NCBI GenBank assembly: GCA_027488135.1
Contig: JAIYCH010000140.1
Coordinates: 1-45,158 of the forward strand
Direction of reading: 5' to 3'
Length of the DNA: 45,158 nt
Source of the DNA: Saprospiraceae bacterium
GTDB lineage: Bacteria; Bacteroidota; Bacteroidia; Chitinophagales; Saprospiraceae
The notes beneath the pieces are model-generated. The model searched no databases, had not been told where the DNA came from, and saw only the letters and a program-made list of their open reading frames with translations. This document shows, piece after piece, positions 1 through 6,773 of this stretch. Both the position numbers and the translations under genes were made by a program. The first letter of the stretch is position 1. Every line of letters starts with the position of its first letter.

Positions 1-100
1 AACATTGGGTGCAAAACTTTTTAGCGGAAACAGAATGTTTATTGACACCAAAGAATCACAAATTTTAACAACAAAATATTTTAAAGATTTTAAGCTATGA
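1..100 (+). CDS. C-terminal end of an unrecognised protein (cut by window edge)
   Basis: An open frame enters from the left edge (reading from base 2) and ends at TGA 98-100, giving about 32 residues that end in TTKYFKDFKL. There is no stop before that. It is followed by a second small gene whose ATG overlaps its stop in the classic ATGA arrangement, which supports this being a real translated 3' end. I do not recognise the family; the piece is too short. A small accessory or toxin-antitoxin-like pair would fit the size and coupling, but that is only a guess from context. Confidence 0.5.
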   Translation, partial: TLGAKLFSGNRMFIDTKESQILTTKYFKDFKL

Positions 101-243
101 TAAATTTCAAAAAAATGGATGACAAAGATTTTGTTTTTATTAACAAAAACTTGAGCGAAAAAGACGACAAAGAATTTAGTAACTTTTTGAAGAAACGTAA
201 GTCAAGAAATTTGCTAACAAATGACAAAAAGAAATCTAAATAA
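97..243 (+). CDS. Small lysine-rich protein, 48 aa, unknown
   Basis: ATG at 97 overlaps the stop of the preceding gene (ATGA), so it is probably translated by coupling. The product is 48 residues, highly charged (many Lys, Asp and Glu), with no signal peptide or membrane segment, beginning MINFKKMDDKDFVFINKNLS. The C-terminus is very basic. No family is recognised. Coupling to an upstream gene and a short charged product are typical of antitoxins and other small regulators, but no DNA-binding motif can be seen, so function is left open. Confidence 0.5.
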   Translation: MINFKKMDDKDFVFINKNLSEKDDKEFSNFLKKRKSRNLLTNDKKKSK

Positions 244-261
244 CTTCAAAAATAAAGGCAC

Positions 262-345
262 TTCCGCTAATATCGTGTAAGCAATATTCCCTTGCCGCAG
301 GCGCAACACAAGGCAACTTCGCCTACACGCCAACCGTTATCTGCA
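262..345. repeat. Nested imperfect inverted repeat in intergenic region
   Basis: Outer arms CGTGTAAGC (274-282) and GCCTACACG (321-329) pair with one mismatch. Inner arms TTGCC (292-296) and GGCAA (312-316) pair perfectly. The folded unit is followed by GCCAACCGTTATCTGC. The design (a two-stem hairpin downstream of a small gene) resembles a cassette recombination site, but the terminal core sequences do not match the attC consensus GTTRRRY. It could also be a terminator for the small upstream genes, though no T run follows. My impression that such motifs recur between accessory genes in Bacteroidota is unverified. Confidence 0.45.
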
Positions 346-351
346 ACCCTA

Positions 352-600
352 TGAGACACCATACAAACATTGAACAAACCGACAAAAAACAAAAACAAAA
401 ATGCCAACGCTCCGCAAAATTAAAAGTGTTGTAAGCCGAAACACAAGCCAAAGCTTTTGCAGCACATTTAATTTTACCCAACCGCTCCCAAAGCCAACCC
501 ACCACCCCGACGATGTAAGGCTAATTTCAACTCTTTCATCAAAATATAATTTTGATATCGACCTAAACTTAGTATCTGGTTTTTATATTATTTGTCTATT
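352..600. other. Gene-free stretch, strongly G-poor on plus strand
   Basis: Together with the hairpin element this forms a 357-base gap (244-600). From about 352 to 490 the plus strand is almost free of G and rich in A and C. Open frames here on both strands (67 and 60 codons) have unnatural composition (the minus frame is rich in Trp, Cys and Phe) and look like by-products of the skew. The last 50 bases, AT-rich, probably hold the promoter of the secreted protein that follows, but no exact TAnnTTTG box is present. Confidence 0.5.
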
Positions 601-1791
601 ATGAAAAAACATCTATTTATCCTTACTTTGTGCAGTTTGTCATTAATCACAAAAGCACAAACACCTAAAGTTTATATAAACTTTGTGTCGCACAACGAAG
701 AAAATTACACCTACTTGAGCGCTCCGCAAACTTTTTTAGCAGTTAGACCAAAAATCATTCAAATGGCACAGCTTGCAACAACTAAAGGTGCCAAGTGGCA
801 TTTAGGAAGCGACCATATTATGTTAAGAGCAGTTCTGGCCTACGATAAGGGAACCTTAACAGCTTCTACAGGTGGTTTTAATGTTTTAAAATATGTTTCA
901 ACTACTTATTCTACAGCAGTAGAGTGTGATCCTCATGCGCATGAATCATTATATAATTATGCAGATGTTGCGAAGCTTCTCGATAGTTGCGGAGTTCCTC
1001 CGGGAAAAGTGATGAGTGGGTTTTTGTATAATAGATTAGCTAGTGGACACGATTGGCAAGATTATCAAGTGCCAAATAATGGAGATATTTTCCCCTCTTA
1101 TAACTGGGCTCCTGAAATTTTATGGGGGGCAGCAACACCCGGACATACCATGGATCCTCATTATACCGGTATTTGGAAACCAGAATCGAGGACTAATTTT
1201 TTAACTCATAAAGCTACAAATCATTTAATAAATTACGGCCAAGGTTGTAAATACGAATTTCATGATACAACAAGTATTACTCGTTTAATGAAGGAGATTA
1301 GAAAATTAACGAATGCAATTCAATCTGGAGCAGCTCCTTCAACTGGGTTTTATTGCACAAGTATATTTTTCCGAGAAAGTTATCTTAACACTCCGGGATT
1401 TATTTCTACAAGGTTAGATGATTTGATGGATTCAATAAATGTGTTAGTAACTGCAAATAAAGTAGAATGGCAATTTATTCCAGATGTTGTAAATAAATGG
1501 AAAACCACTTACGCTGCCAAACCTTTCATTATGGATTGCGATTTCACAATCATTACTGGGATAAATGAACAGAAAATAAATACTAACGGTTTTAGCTTTT
1601 ATCCAAACCCTACTAATGATATTATTAATTTTAAAGAAGAAATATACGATGCAGAAGTAATTAATTTAAATGGGCAAATTGTTATACCCAAAATAAATGC
1701 CACTAAAAGTATTGATACAAAAGGATTAGCAAATGGAATTTATTTTATAAGATCTAGAGGTGTGAGTTTGAAATTTATAGTACAACATTAA
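601..1791 (+). CDS. Secreted protein with type IX secretion sorting domain, function unknown
   Basis: 396 residues when started at the ATG of MKKHLFIL (601); an upstream in-frame ATG at 592 adds only three residues before the signal peptide. A Sec signal ends near TKAQ (residues 18-21). The last 68 residues (329-396) form a T9SS type A C-terminal domain: an FYPNPT motif, then beta-strand segments ending in LKFIVQH. The protein should therefore cross the outer membrane through the T9SS and be anchored or released. The middle 300 residues contain several His/Glu/Asp-rich segments (for example HNEENY near the N-terminus and ECDPHAHES) that could bind metal, perhaps in a deacetylase- or hydrolase-like fold, but I cannot assign a family. 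An IS66 end begins within about ten bases after the stop codon. Confidence 0.85.
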   Translation: MKKHLFILTLCSLSLITKAQTPKVYINFVSHNEENYTYLSAPQTFLAVRPKIIQMAQLATTKGAKWHLGSDHIMLRAVLAYDKGTLTASTGGFNVLKYVSTTYSTAVECDPHAHESLYNYADVAKLLDSCGVPPGKVMSGFLYNRLASGHDWQDYQVPNNGDIFPSYNWAPEILWGAATPGHTMDPHYTGIWKPESRTNFLTHKATNHLINYGQGCKYEFHDTTSITRLMKEIRKLTNAIQSGAAPSTGFYCTSIFFRESYLNTPGFISTRLDDLMDSINVLVTANKVEWQFIPDVVNKWKTTYAAKPFIMDCDFTIITGINEQKINTNGFSFYPNPTNDIINFKEEIYDAEVINLNGQIVIPKINATKSIDTKGLANGIYFIRSRGVSLKFIVQH

Positions 1792-1796
1792 TATCC

Positions 1797-2012
1797 GTCC
1801 GTCTAAGTACATATTTTATAATTTCTGGAAATTACTAGGGAGTAACTCGGAGAGTTTGTTGATGGGATGATTTCCAATTTTATTCAGGGTACCGGTCATC
1901 CACTTCATAAGGCTTGACATCTGCCTCCTTACAGGAAGAAAATAAGGAATACATCACAGTGTTTCTCTTTGTCCCCTCGTGGGAACCTGCAAATAAGTAG
2001 TTTTTCATTAAA
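1797..2012 (-). mobile_element. IS66-family transposase 3' remnant, frameshifted
   Basis: Read on the minus strand, bases 2009 to about 1905 encode KNYLFAGSHEGTKRNTVMYS and continue to KPYE. A one-base frameshift near 1903 moves into WMTGTLNKIGNHPINKL and ends LLPSNFQKL with a stop at 1816-1818. This order (NYLFAGS-EG, then PINK/R, then ELLP-N) is the known C-terminal signature of IS66 TnpC transposases. Upstream an in-frame TAG stops the reading, so only about 65 codons survive. The bases after the stop up to about 1797 probably include the IS terminal inverted repeat. It is a dead remnant, not a functional element. Confidence 0.75.
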
Positions 2013-2021
2013 AGATTCTAT

Positions 2022-2200
2022 ATAGGCAACCCGGAGCAAACTGACCAGGCAAACCGGTTTATATTGACCACCCTATTTAGTGCTAAATTAGGTCAGATTT
2101 AAGTGGTAAAAGAACGGTAAAAGAGGTGCCTATCTTTCGAATTAAAAAATCGAAAGGAGATGGCAAATAAACCCGTTACCATGAATAGGATTAGATTAAT
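2022..2200 (+). mobile_element. IS21-family 5'-end remnant (left end plus start of istA)
   Basis: The stretch 2040-2075 carries the GACCA / AACCGG / TTGACCACC units that recur in IS21 termini of Bacteroidota. After it comes a small inverted repeat (CTTTCGA 2134-2140, TCGAAAG 2150-2156) with a purine-rich ribosome-binding region, then ATG at 2160 opening MANKPVTMNRIRLIMQ, which resembles the N-terminus of IS21 IstA transposases. IstA-like reading is lost around 2196-2210, where the neighbouring minus-strand antitoxin gene begins, and the frame stops soon after. The rest of istA and all of istB are missing. Confidence 0.65.
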
Positions 2201-2420
2201 CATGCAAAGCTTGCTCAAGTTCTTCAAGCGTTTCGCCAAAAACTGAAACATTATATTTGCCCAATTCGTTTATAAACTCTTCTTTGTTTAAATCAACAAG
2301 ATTTGCTGCTTGTCCTAATGACATTTTTCCTAAATCATAAAGTTTAGCAGCCAACATGATGGAGATTTCTTTTTCATTAAGGTCAATATTGTCAGGTAGT
2401 TTTAGCGTCACAGTTCTCAT
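2196..2420 (-). CDS. UPF0175-family antitoxin-like protein, orphan
   Basis: 74 residues. An N-terminal beta-type segment (MRTVTLKLPDNI) is followed by a helix-turn-helix-like stretch, AAKLYDLGKMSLGQAANLV and then LNKEEFINELGKYNV, which is the typical UPF0175 pattern (L-Y-x-x-G-K-x-S-L-G-x-A-A). Proteins of this family usually precede a DUF3368/PIN toxin and act as antitoxins. Here the position directly downstream on the minus strand (below 2196) is occupied by the IS21 remnant, so the expected toxin gene is absent. The 3' end may have been trimmed by that insertion, although the length is close to normal. Confidence 0.8.
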   Translation of the reverse strand: MRTVTLKLPDNIDLNEKEISIMLAAKLYDLGKMSLGQAANLVDLNKEEFINELGKYNVSVFGETLEELEQALHD

Positions 2421-2539
2421 GTTTGTATTTTTATTAAAGTTAATCTTTTTTCTGCAATTATTTGACTTTATAGCTTAATCCCTTACCTCTTCATGCTGGT
2501 AAACGATGCATTAAAACAGGAATTTCAATCTCAAATGAG

Positions 2540-2547
2540 TAAATTTG
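2540..2547 (+). promoter_or_regulatory. Bacteroidota -7 box TAAATTTG before permease/ATPase genes
   Basis: TAAATTTG matches the Bacteroidota consensus TAnnTTTG exactly. It lies about 60 bases before ATG 2608 and overlaps the alternative ATG at 2545, which argues that translation starts at 2608. I see no convincing -33 TTG at the usual distance. Confidence 0.45.
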
Positions 2548-2607
2548 TATCAGGATATTTATTCAATAAGTGTAAACTTTTTGGACAAGACATATATCTT
2601 GCATAAA

Positions 2608-3537
2608 ATGAAAGATTACTTTAACTTGTTGTTGGTATTGACAAACCGAAAGATAAGAGAAGCTGGGCTACATCCTGTTTTGGGTTATCTTCTGGGGTTT
2701 GCAGTATTTATATTTCTGTCGGAATATATATTTTATAAAACTGAGTTTGCCAAATATTTAGTTATCCTGGTTTGCTTAAGTTTCCAATTCCGGCTTTCTG
2801 AAAAAAACAGGACGGAATTTTTACTATCCACTTTTGGAGATAAAACAAAAAATAAAATAAGGATCTTGGAAAATTTATTAGTAGGTTTTCCTTTTGTTTC
2901 CATCCTTTTATTCAAAGATTTACTTTTTGAAGCAGGTATTTTGGCATTATGTTCGATTGTTTTTGCTTTAGTATCTTTTCACTCTCATTTTAATCTATCC
3001 ATTCCAACGCCATTTTCGAAGAAGCCATTTGAGTTCTCTACAGGTTTCAGAAAGACCTTTTTTATATTTCCAATGGCTTATGTTTTGACCTTAATTGCCA
3101 TCAATGTTGACAATTTAAATTTGGGCATTTTCTCTTTTTTATTGATTTTATTAACCACTTTGGGTTATTATTCTACCCCTGAGCAAGAATATTATGTATG
3201 GGTTCACGCAGAAACACCCAGGATTTTTCTGAAAAATAAAGTACTTAATGCTTCAAAAAACGCGACTTTTTTAACTGCGCCAATCCTGATGAGTCTTTTG
3301 ATCTTTTATCCAACGGAGTTTGCCCTGATTTTAGGTATTTTCTTCCTTGGACTTTTGTTTCTTTGGACTATCATTCTGGCAAAGTATTCAGCATATCCAG
3401 GAGAAATGAACTTACCAGAAGGAATGGCTATCGCATTTAGTCTTTTATTTCCGCCTTTATTGTTGGCAATTATTCCATTTTTCTACCTAAAGTCCATCAC
3501 CAAACTAAAATTTCTTTTGAATGATAAAAATGAATGA
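2608..3537 (+). CDS. Multi-spanning membrane protein, probable ABC-2-type permease
   Basis: 309 residues from MKDYFNLLLVLTNRKI; a longer version from 2545 would start inside the likely promoter box. The sequence consists of about eight to ten hydrophobic segments separated by short basic loops (for example around residues 25-60, 95-130, 150-200 and 240-300), with no signal peptide and no recognisable catalytic motif. Its 3' end overlaps the start of an ABC ATPase gene by 17 bases, so the two are translationally coupled and almost certainly form one exporter or lantibiotic-immunity-like ABC-2 complex. The family call rests on this partner and on topology; substrate unknown. Confidence 0.7.
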   Translation: MKDYFNLLLVLTNRKIREAGLHPVLGYLLGFAVFIFLSEYIFYKTEFAKYLVILVCLSFQFRLSEKNRTEFLLSTFGDKTKNKIRILENLLVGFPFVSILLFKDLLFEAGILALCSIVFALVSFHSHFNLSIPTPFSKKPFEFSTGFRKTFFIFPMAYVLTLIAINVDNLNLGIFSFLLILLTTLGYYSTPEQEYYVWVHAETPRIFLKNKVLNASKNATFLTAPILMSLLIFYPTEFALILGIFFLGLLFLWTIILAKYSAYPGEMNLPEGMAIAFSLLFPPLLLAIIPFFYLKSITKLKFLLNDKNE

Positions 3538-4201
3538 TCTGAGTAAAGTATTTGGCGATAAGGAAGTGTTGAAAAATGTCTCCATGGAATTTTCGAAAGG
3601 AAATGTTTACGGCATCGTAGGCGAGAACGGAGCTGGAAAAACAACGCTATTTAGATGTATCGCAGGTCTGGAAAGCTATAGCGGAGAAATTATTTCTGAT
3701 TTTACCCCATTAAAAAATCACTTAGGTTTACTCTTAACAGATCCATTCTTTTTCACAATGATAACAGGAAGAGAATATATAAGATTACTTTGTAATGCAC
3801 GTGGAAAGACAAATCTGGACATTGACAGTAAAAATATTTTTGACTTACCACTCCATCAGTATGCTTCAACATACTCAACCGGAATGAAGAAGAAATTAGC
3901 CATCACCGCCATTCTTCTTCAGGAAAATGAATATTTCATCTTAGATGAACCGTTTAATGGGGTTGACATTCAAAGTAATATCATTTTGACTGAAATTATT
4001 TTGAAACTTAAAGAATTAAATAAAATAGTGATTATTTCATCCCATATTTTTTCAACGCTCAGTGAAACTTGTGACGAAATTCATCTTTTACGAAAAGGAG
4101 AGCAAATCAAATCAGTTCAAAAGTCAGGATTTAAAAACTTAGAACAAGAAATGAAAGAAATGACCATTGGGAACCGAATTGACAAACTCGAACTTAAATA
4201 A
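3521..4201 (+). CDS. ABC transporter ATP-binding protein
   Basis: 226 residues. Walker A GENGAGKT at 34-41, ABC signature region YSTGMKKKL at 118-126 (a variant of LSGGQ), Walker B EYFILDEP at 137-144, and the H-loop histidine in SSHIF at 175. The Q-loop glutamine seems replaced (LLLTDPFFF, 70-78), as in many single-domain ABC-2 ATPases. ATG 3521 lies inside the last codons of the permease gene, giving coupled translation and one-to-one dosage. It would drive the neighbouring permease from the cytoplasmic side. No third gene (binding protein or regulator) is attached. Confidence 0.9.
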   Translation: MIKMNDLSKVFGDKEVLKNVSMEFSKGNVYGIVGENGAGKTTLFRCIAGLESYSGEIISDFTPLKNHLGLLLTDPFFFTMITGREYIRLLCNARGKTNLDIDSKNIFDLPLHQYASTYSTGMKKKLAITAILLQENEYFILDEPFNGVDIQSNIILTEIILKLKELNKIVIISSHIFSTLSETCDEIHLLRKGEQIKSVQKSGFKNLEQEMKEMTIGNRIDKLELK

Positions 4202-4265
4202 TTGGGGGTAATTAAAAGAAATTTAAGTAGATTTAAGAACCGATTTCTAATTTAAATACCCTCAA

Positions 4266-5915
4266 ATGAAATACGCGTTATTATTTTTTATGCTATCAAT
4301 GTGTATGACATTGGGATGGACTCAGTCCAAAGGTTCTGTTGAAAATATTTTGATCAGTGCAGAAAAGAAGAAAACGAGAGTAAATATGAGTGAAAAGGGA
4401 GAATTACAGGTAAATATTTCTCCAAAAGATTTGCAAAAATTTAAAAATAGGGGTTGGATTCAATATAGCGATTTGGGCGCAAAGGGAGATGGAAAAACAG
4501 ACGATATAGACCATATTGCGGCTACGCATGCCGTTGCCAATCAATACGGACTGCAAGTAAAAGCCGACGACGGTGTTACGTATTATTTAAGTGGAAAAGA
4601 ACGCACTGCGGTAATTCGTACCCATACTGATTTTGGAACAGCAACTTTTATCATCGATGATACCCAGGTGCAAAATCGCAATGCGTCGGTTTTTATCGTT
4701 AGCTCGGAGCTGAAACCGTTTAAACTGGAAAAAATTTCTTCCTTAAAGAGAAATCAGCAGAAAATCGAACAATCGTTTCCATCAGCCTGCCTCATTACGG
4801 TTACCAATGCAAAGGTTAAACGATTTATACGTTTTGGGCTGAATCAAAATAATGGAGCTTCGCAAACTGATATTTTTGTTGTTGATAAAAATGGTAACGT
4901 GGACATGAATGCCCCCATTGTCTGGGATTTTGACCAGATTACCGATATCACCGCTCTTCCTATCGATGAAAAAACACTCAATATTACCGGTGGACGATTT
5001 AAGACGATTGCCAATAAAGAGGAATCAAAGTACAATTATTATAGCAGAAATATCGCCATTAGGCGTTCTCATGTTACCATAAAGGGGCTTGAACATCGCG
5101 TTACCGGTGAAGGAGACCAGGGTGCGCCCTACGGTGGCTTCATTAACATTGGCGATTGTGCTTATGTAAGCGTTCAAAACACCCTGCTTACAGGACACAA
5201 AACGTATGTTACCATTGGCGCAGCAGGGAAGCCCGTTTCTATGGGCACTTACGATATTTCTGTAAACCGTGCCATCAATGTTTCGTTTGTTAACTGCAGC
5301 CAGACCAATGATATTAACGACAAAACGTACTGGGGAATCATGGGGTCAAATTATAGCAAAAATCTTTTGTATGATTCTTGTACTTTTTCCCGTTTCGATG
5401 CGCACATGGGGGTGGCTAATGCTACTATCCGCAACTCTACCCTTGGGCACATGGGTATTAATGCCATTGGCAGTGGGGTTTTGACGGTAGAGAACTCGAC
5501 GATCAATGGCTATGCTTTGATAAATTTGCGCTCTGATTATGGAAGTACCTGGCAGGGTGATATATTTATTCGCAACTGTGTTTTTATGCCTTCCGGTGGA
5601 AAGCCGGTTAGTTCAAGCCTGATTGGTGGGTCTAATTCCAGTCAGCACGATTTCGGCTATATCTGCTATATGCCTGAACGGATTACGATTGAAAATCTAC
5701 GTATCGACGATACTAATCATCCAGAAACTTACAAGGGTCCCGCTATTTTCTCAAATTTCAACCCAAATTTGACAGATGCTACCTACCAGGAAACCTACCC
5801 TTTTGTAAGAACCAAAGAAGTCATTCTCCGGAATGTTACTACGGCCAGTGGATTAAAACTGAGAATAAGTGATAACCCTTTTCTGTTTAAAGATGTTAAG
5901 GTGTTGATTAATTGA
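4266..5915 (+). CDS. Secreted right-handed beta-helix protein, pectate-lyase-3 / GH28-like N-terminus
   Basis: 549 residues with a Sec signal ending near LGWTQ (residue 20). The segment IQYSDLGAKGDGKTDD (65-80) is the usual opening of the Pectate_lyase_3 / GH28-related fold; later repeated short turns with aligned Asn, Gly and Thr (from about 240 to 500, for example ITGGRFKT, IKGLEHR, VENSTINGYAL) fit stacked beta-helix coils. Such proteins cleave or bind acidic polysaccharides outside the cell or in the periplasm. Catalytic residues cannot be assigned by eye, so lyase versus hydrolase is open. It stands alone, 64 bases after the ABC genes and 16 bases before the GrpB-type gene, with no SusC/D partner beside it. 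Confidence 0.75.
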   Translation: MKYALLFFMLSMCMTLGWTQSKGSVENILISAEKKKTRVNMSEKGELQVNISPKDLQKFKNRGWIQYSDLGAKGDGKTDDIDHIAATHAVANQYGLQVKADDGVTYYLSGKERTAVIRTHTDFGTATFIIDDTQVQNRNASVFIVSSELKPFKLEKISSLKRNQQKIEQSFPSACLITVTNAKVKRFIRFGLNQNNGASQTDIFVVDKNGNVDMNAPIVWDFDQITDITALPIDEKTLNITGGRFKTIANKEESKYNYYSRNIAIRRSHVTIKGLEHRVTGEGDQGAPYGGFINIGDCAYVSVQNTLLTGHKTYVTIGAAGKPVSMGTYDISVNRAINVSFVNCSQTNDINDKTYWGIMGSNYSKNLLYDSCTFSRFDAHMGVANATIRNSTLGHMGINAIGSGVLTVENSTINGYALINLRSDYGSTWQGDIFIRNCVFMPSGGKPVSSSLIGGSNSSQHDFGYICYMPERITIENLRIDDTNHPETYKGPAIFSNFNPNLTDATYQETYPFVRTKEVILRNVTTASGLKLRISDNPFLFKDVKVLIN

Positions 5916-5931
5916 TCGTTGGACGAAAAGA

Positions 5932-6453
5932 ATGAAAAGCCTTATTGAAAAATATACATCAAAATGGATGGAAGATTTTGCGTCCATAAAACGAGAAATG
6001 GAAAAAGGACTTCAAGGATTAAATTATACGATGGAACATATTGGAAGTACGTCTGTGCCAAATCTGGATGCGAAACCCATCATTGATATTGATATTATAT
6101 TTGACAATCAAGAAGACTTTGAAAAAATAAAAGGAGCACTATTGAAAATGGGATATTACCATAATGGAAATCAGGGAATAAAAGATCGCGATGTTTTCAA
6201 GAGAAATGCTGGAAGGACCAATGAAATATTAGACAATATAAAACATCATCTTTATGTTTGTCCAGCAGATAGTAAAGCATTGGAAAGACATATTTTATTT
6301 CGTAATTTTTTGAGAAAAAATGATTGGGCGAGATTAAAATATCAACAAATGAAATATGAATTAGCCGAAAAAGCTAATCAGGATAAAAAAATATATGCTG
6401 AATTAAAGGAATTAAATGTGAATGATTTTATTGATTCAATGTTAGAAAAATAA
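5932..6453 (+). CDS. GrpB/UPF0157 family nucleotidyltransferase-like protein
   Basis: 173 residues. The block HIGSTSVPNLDAKPIIDIDI (36-55) is the family hallmark: G-S-T-S plus the downstream D-x-D, equivalent to the metal-binding residues of the nucleotidyltransferase fold. His and Arg residues further on (HHLYVC near 105, LERHILFRNFLR near 117-128) also match the family. Biochemical function is not established for most members; some are linked to CoA-kinase domains. The gene starts 16 bases after the beta-helix gene and may be cotranscribed, but no functional link is evident. Confidence 0.85.
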   Translation: MKSLIEKYTSKWMEDFASIKREMEKGLQGLNYTMEHIGSTSVPNLDAKPIIDIDIIFDNQEDFEKIKGALLKMGYYHNGNQGIKDRDVFKRNAGRTNEILDNIKHHLYVCPADSKALERHILFRNFLRKNDWARLKYQQMKYELAEKANQDKKIYAELKELNVNDFIDSMLEK

Positions 6454-6561
6454 AAAGATAGGCTTGAAAGTATTTATCCTTAAAGATATTCTTTTTCTTA
6501 GCTAAATGCCGATACTATGAGTAAAATAAAATGACTGACCTTAATTGGCAGAATGAGTAGG

Positions 6562-6569
6562 TATCTTTG
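6562..6569 (+). promoter_or_regulatory. Bacteroidota -7 box TATCTTTG before a broken small gene
   Basis: TATCTTTG is an exact TAnnTTTG match, 24 bases before ATG 6594. A TTG at 6545-6547 is somewhat close (14-base spacer) for a -33 element. It is the best-looking promoter in this 320-base gap. Confidence 0.5.
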
Positions 6570-6593
6570 TATAAATTTAAAAATACATTTATT

Positions 6594-6746
6594 ATGGTAG
6601 TACTTATTGGAATTATTTTATAGTCTGCACTCATCTTAATTATTAGATTATTTGGCGCCTAGATGTTAAGAATTGATGAGATTATCAAACTGCAAAAGGA
6701 AATGTTGGTAGAAATGAAAAAACACTTCCAACAAAAGTTATCGTAA
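6594..6746 (+). pseudogene. Small membrane-anchored helical protein gene interrupted by two in-frame TAG codons
   Basis: Reading from ATG 6594 gives MVVLIGIIL, TAG (6621-6623), SALILIIRLFGA, TAG (6660-6662), then MLRIDEIIKLQKEMLVEMKK and a TAA at 6744-6746. If the two TAGs were sense codons the product would be 50 residues: one hydrophobic helix followed by a charged amphipathic helix, a sensible design for a small membrane protein. A good promoter box lies 24 bases upstream. The last part could be translated alone from ATG 6663 (27 residues). The most likely reading is a decayed small gene. The rest of the 6454-6773 gap shows nothing else I can name. Confidence 0.4.
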
Positions 6747-6773
6747 CGAAAATTTCCCCATCTTATCCTATGC

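Noticed and set aside
262-345. Integron attC site
   Set aside because: Hairpin shape is suggestive, but the end boxes do not fit RYYYAAC and GTTRRRY and no integrase is present.
323-505. 60-codon minus-strand frame rich in Trp, Cys and Phe
   Set aside because: Composition is the mirror of the base skew, and it ends inside the hairpin element.
401-604. 67-codon open frame on the plus strand
   Set aside because: It lies in the G-poor stretch, has no initiation signal or recognisable sequence, and runs into the start of the secreted protein gene.
6594-6746. Pyrrolysine or other amber-recoded gene
   Set aside because: Other genes in the window end normally with TAG, and nothing else hints at recoding, so decay is simpler.
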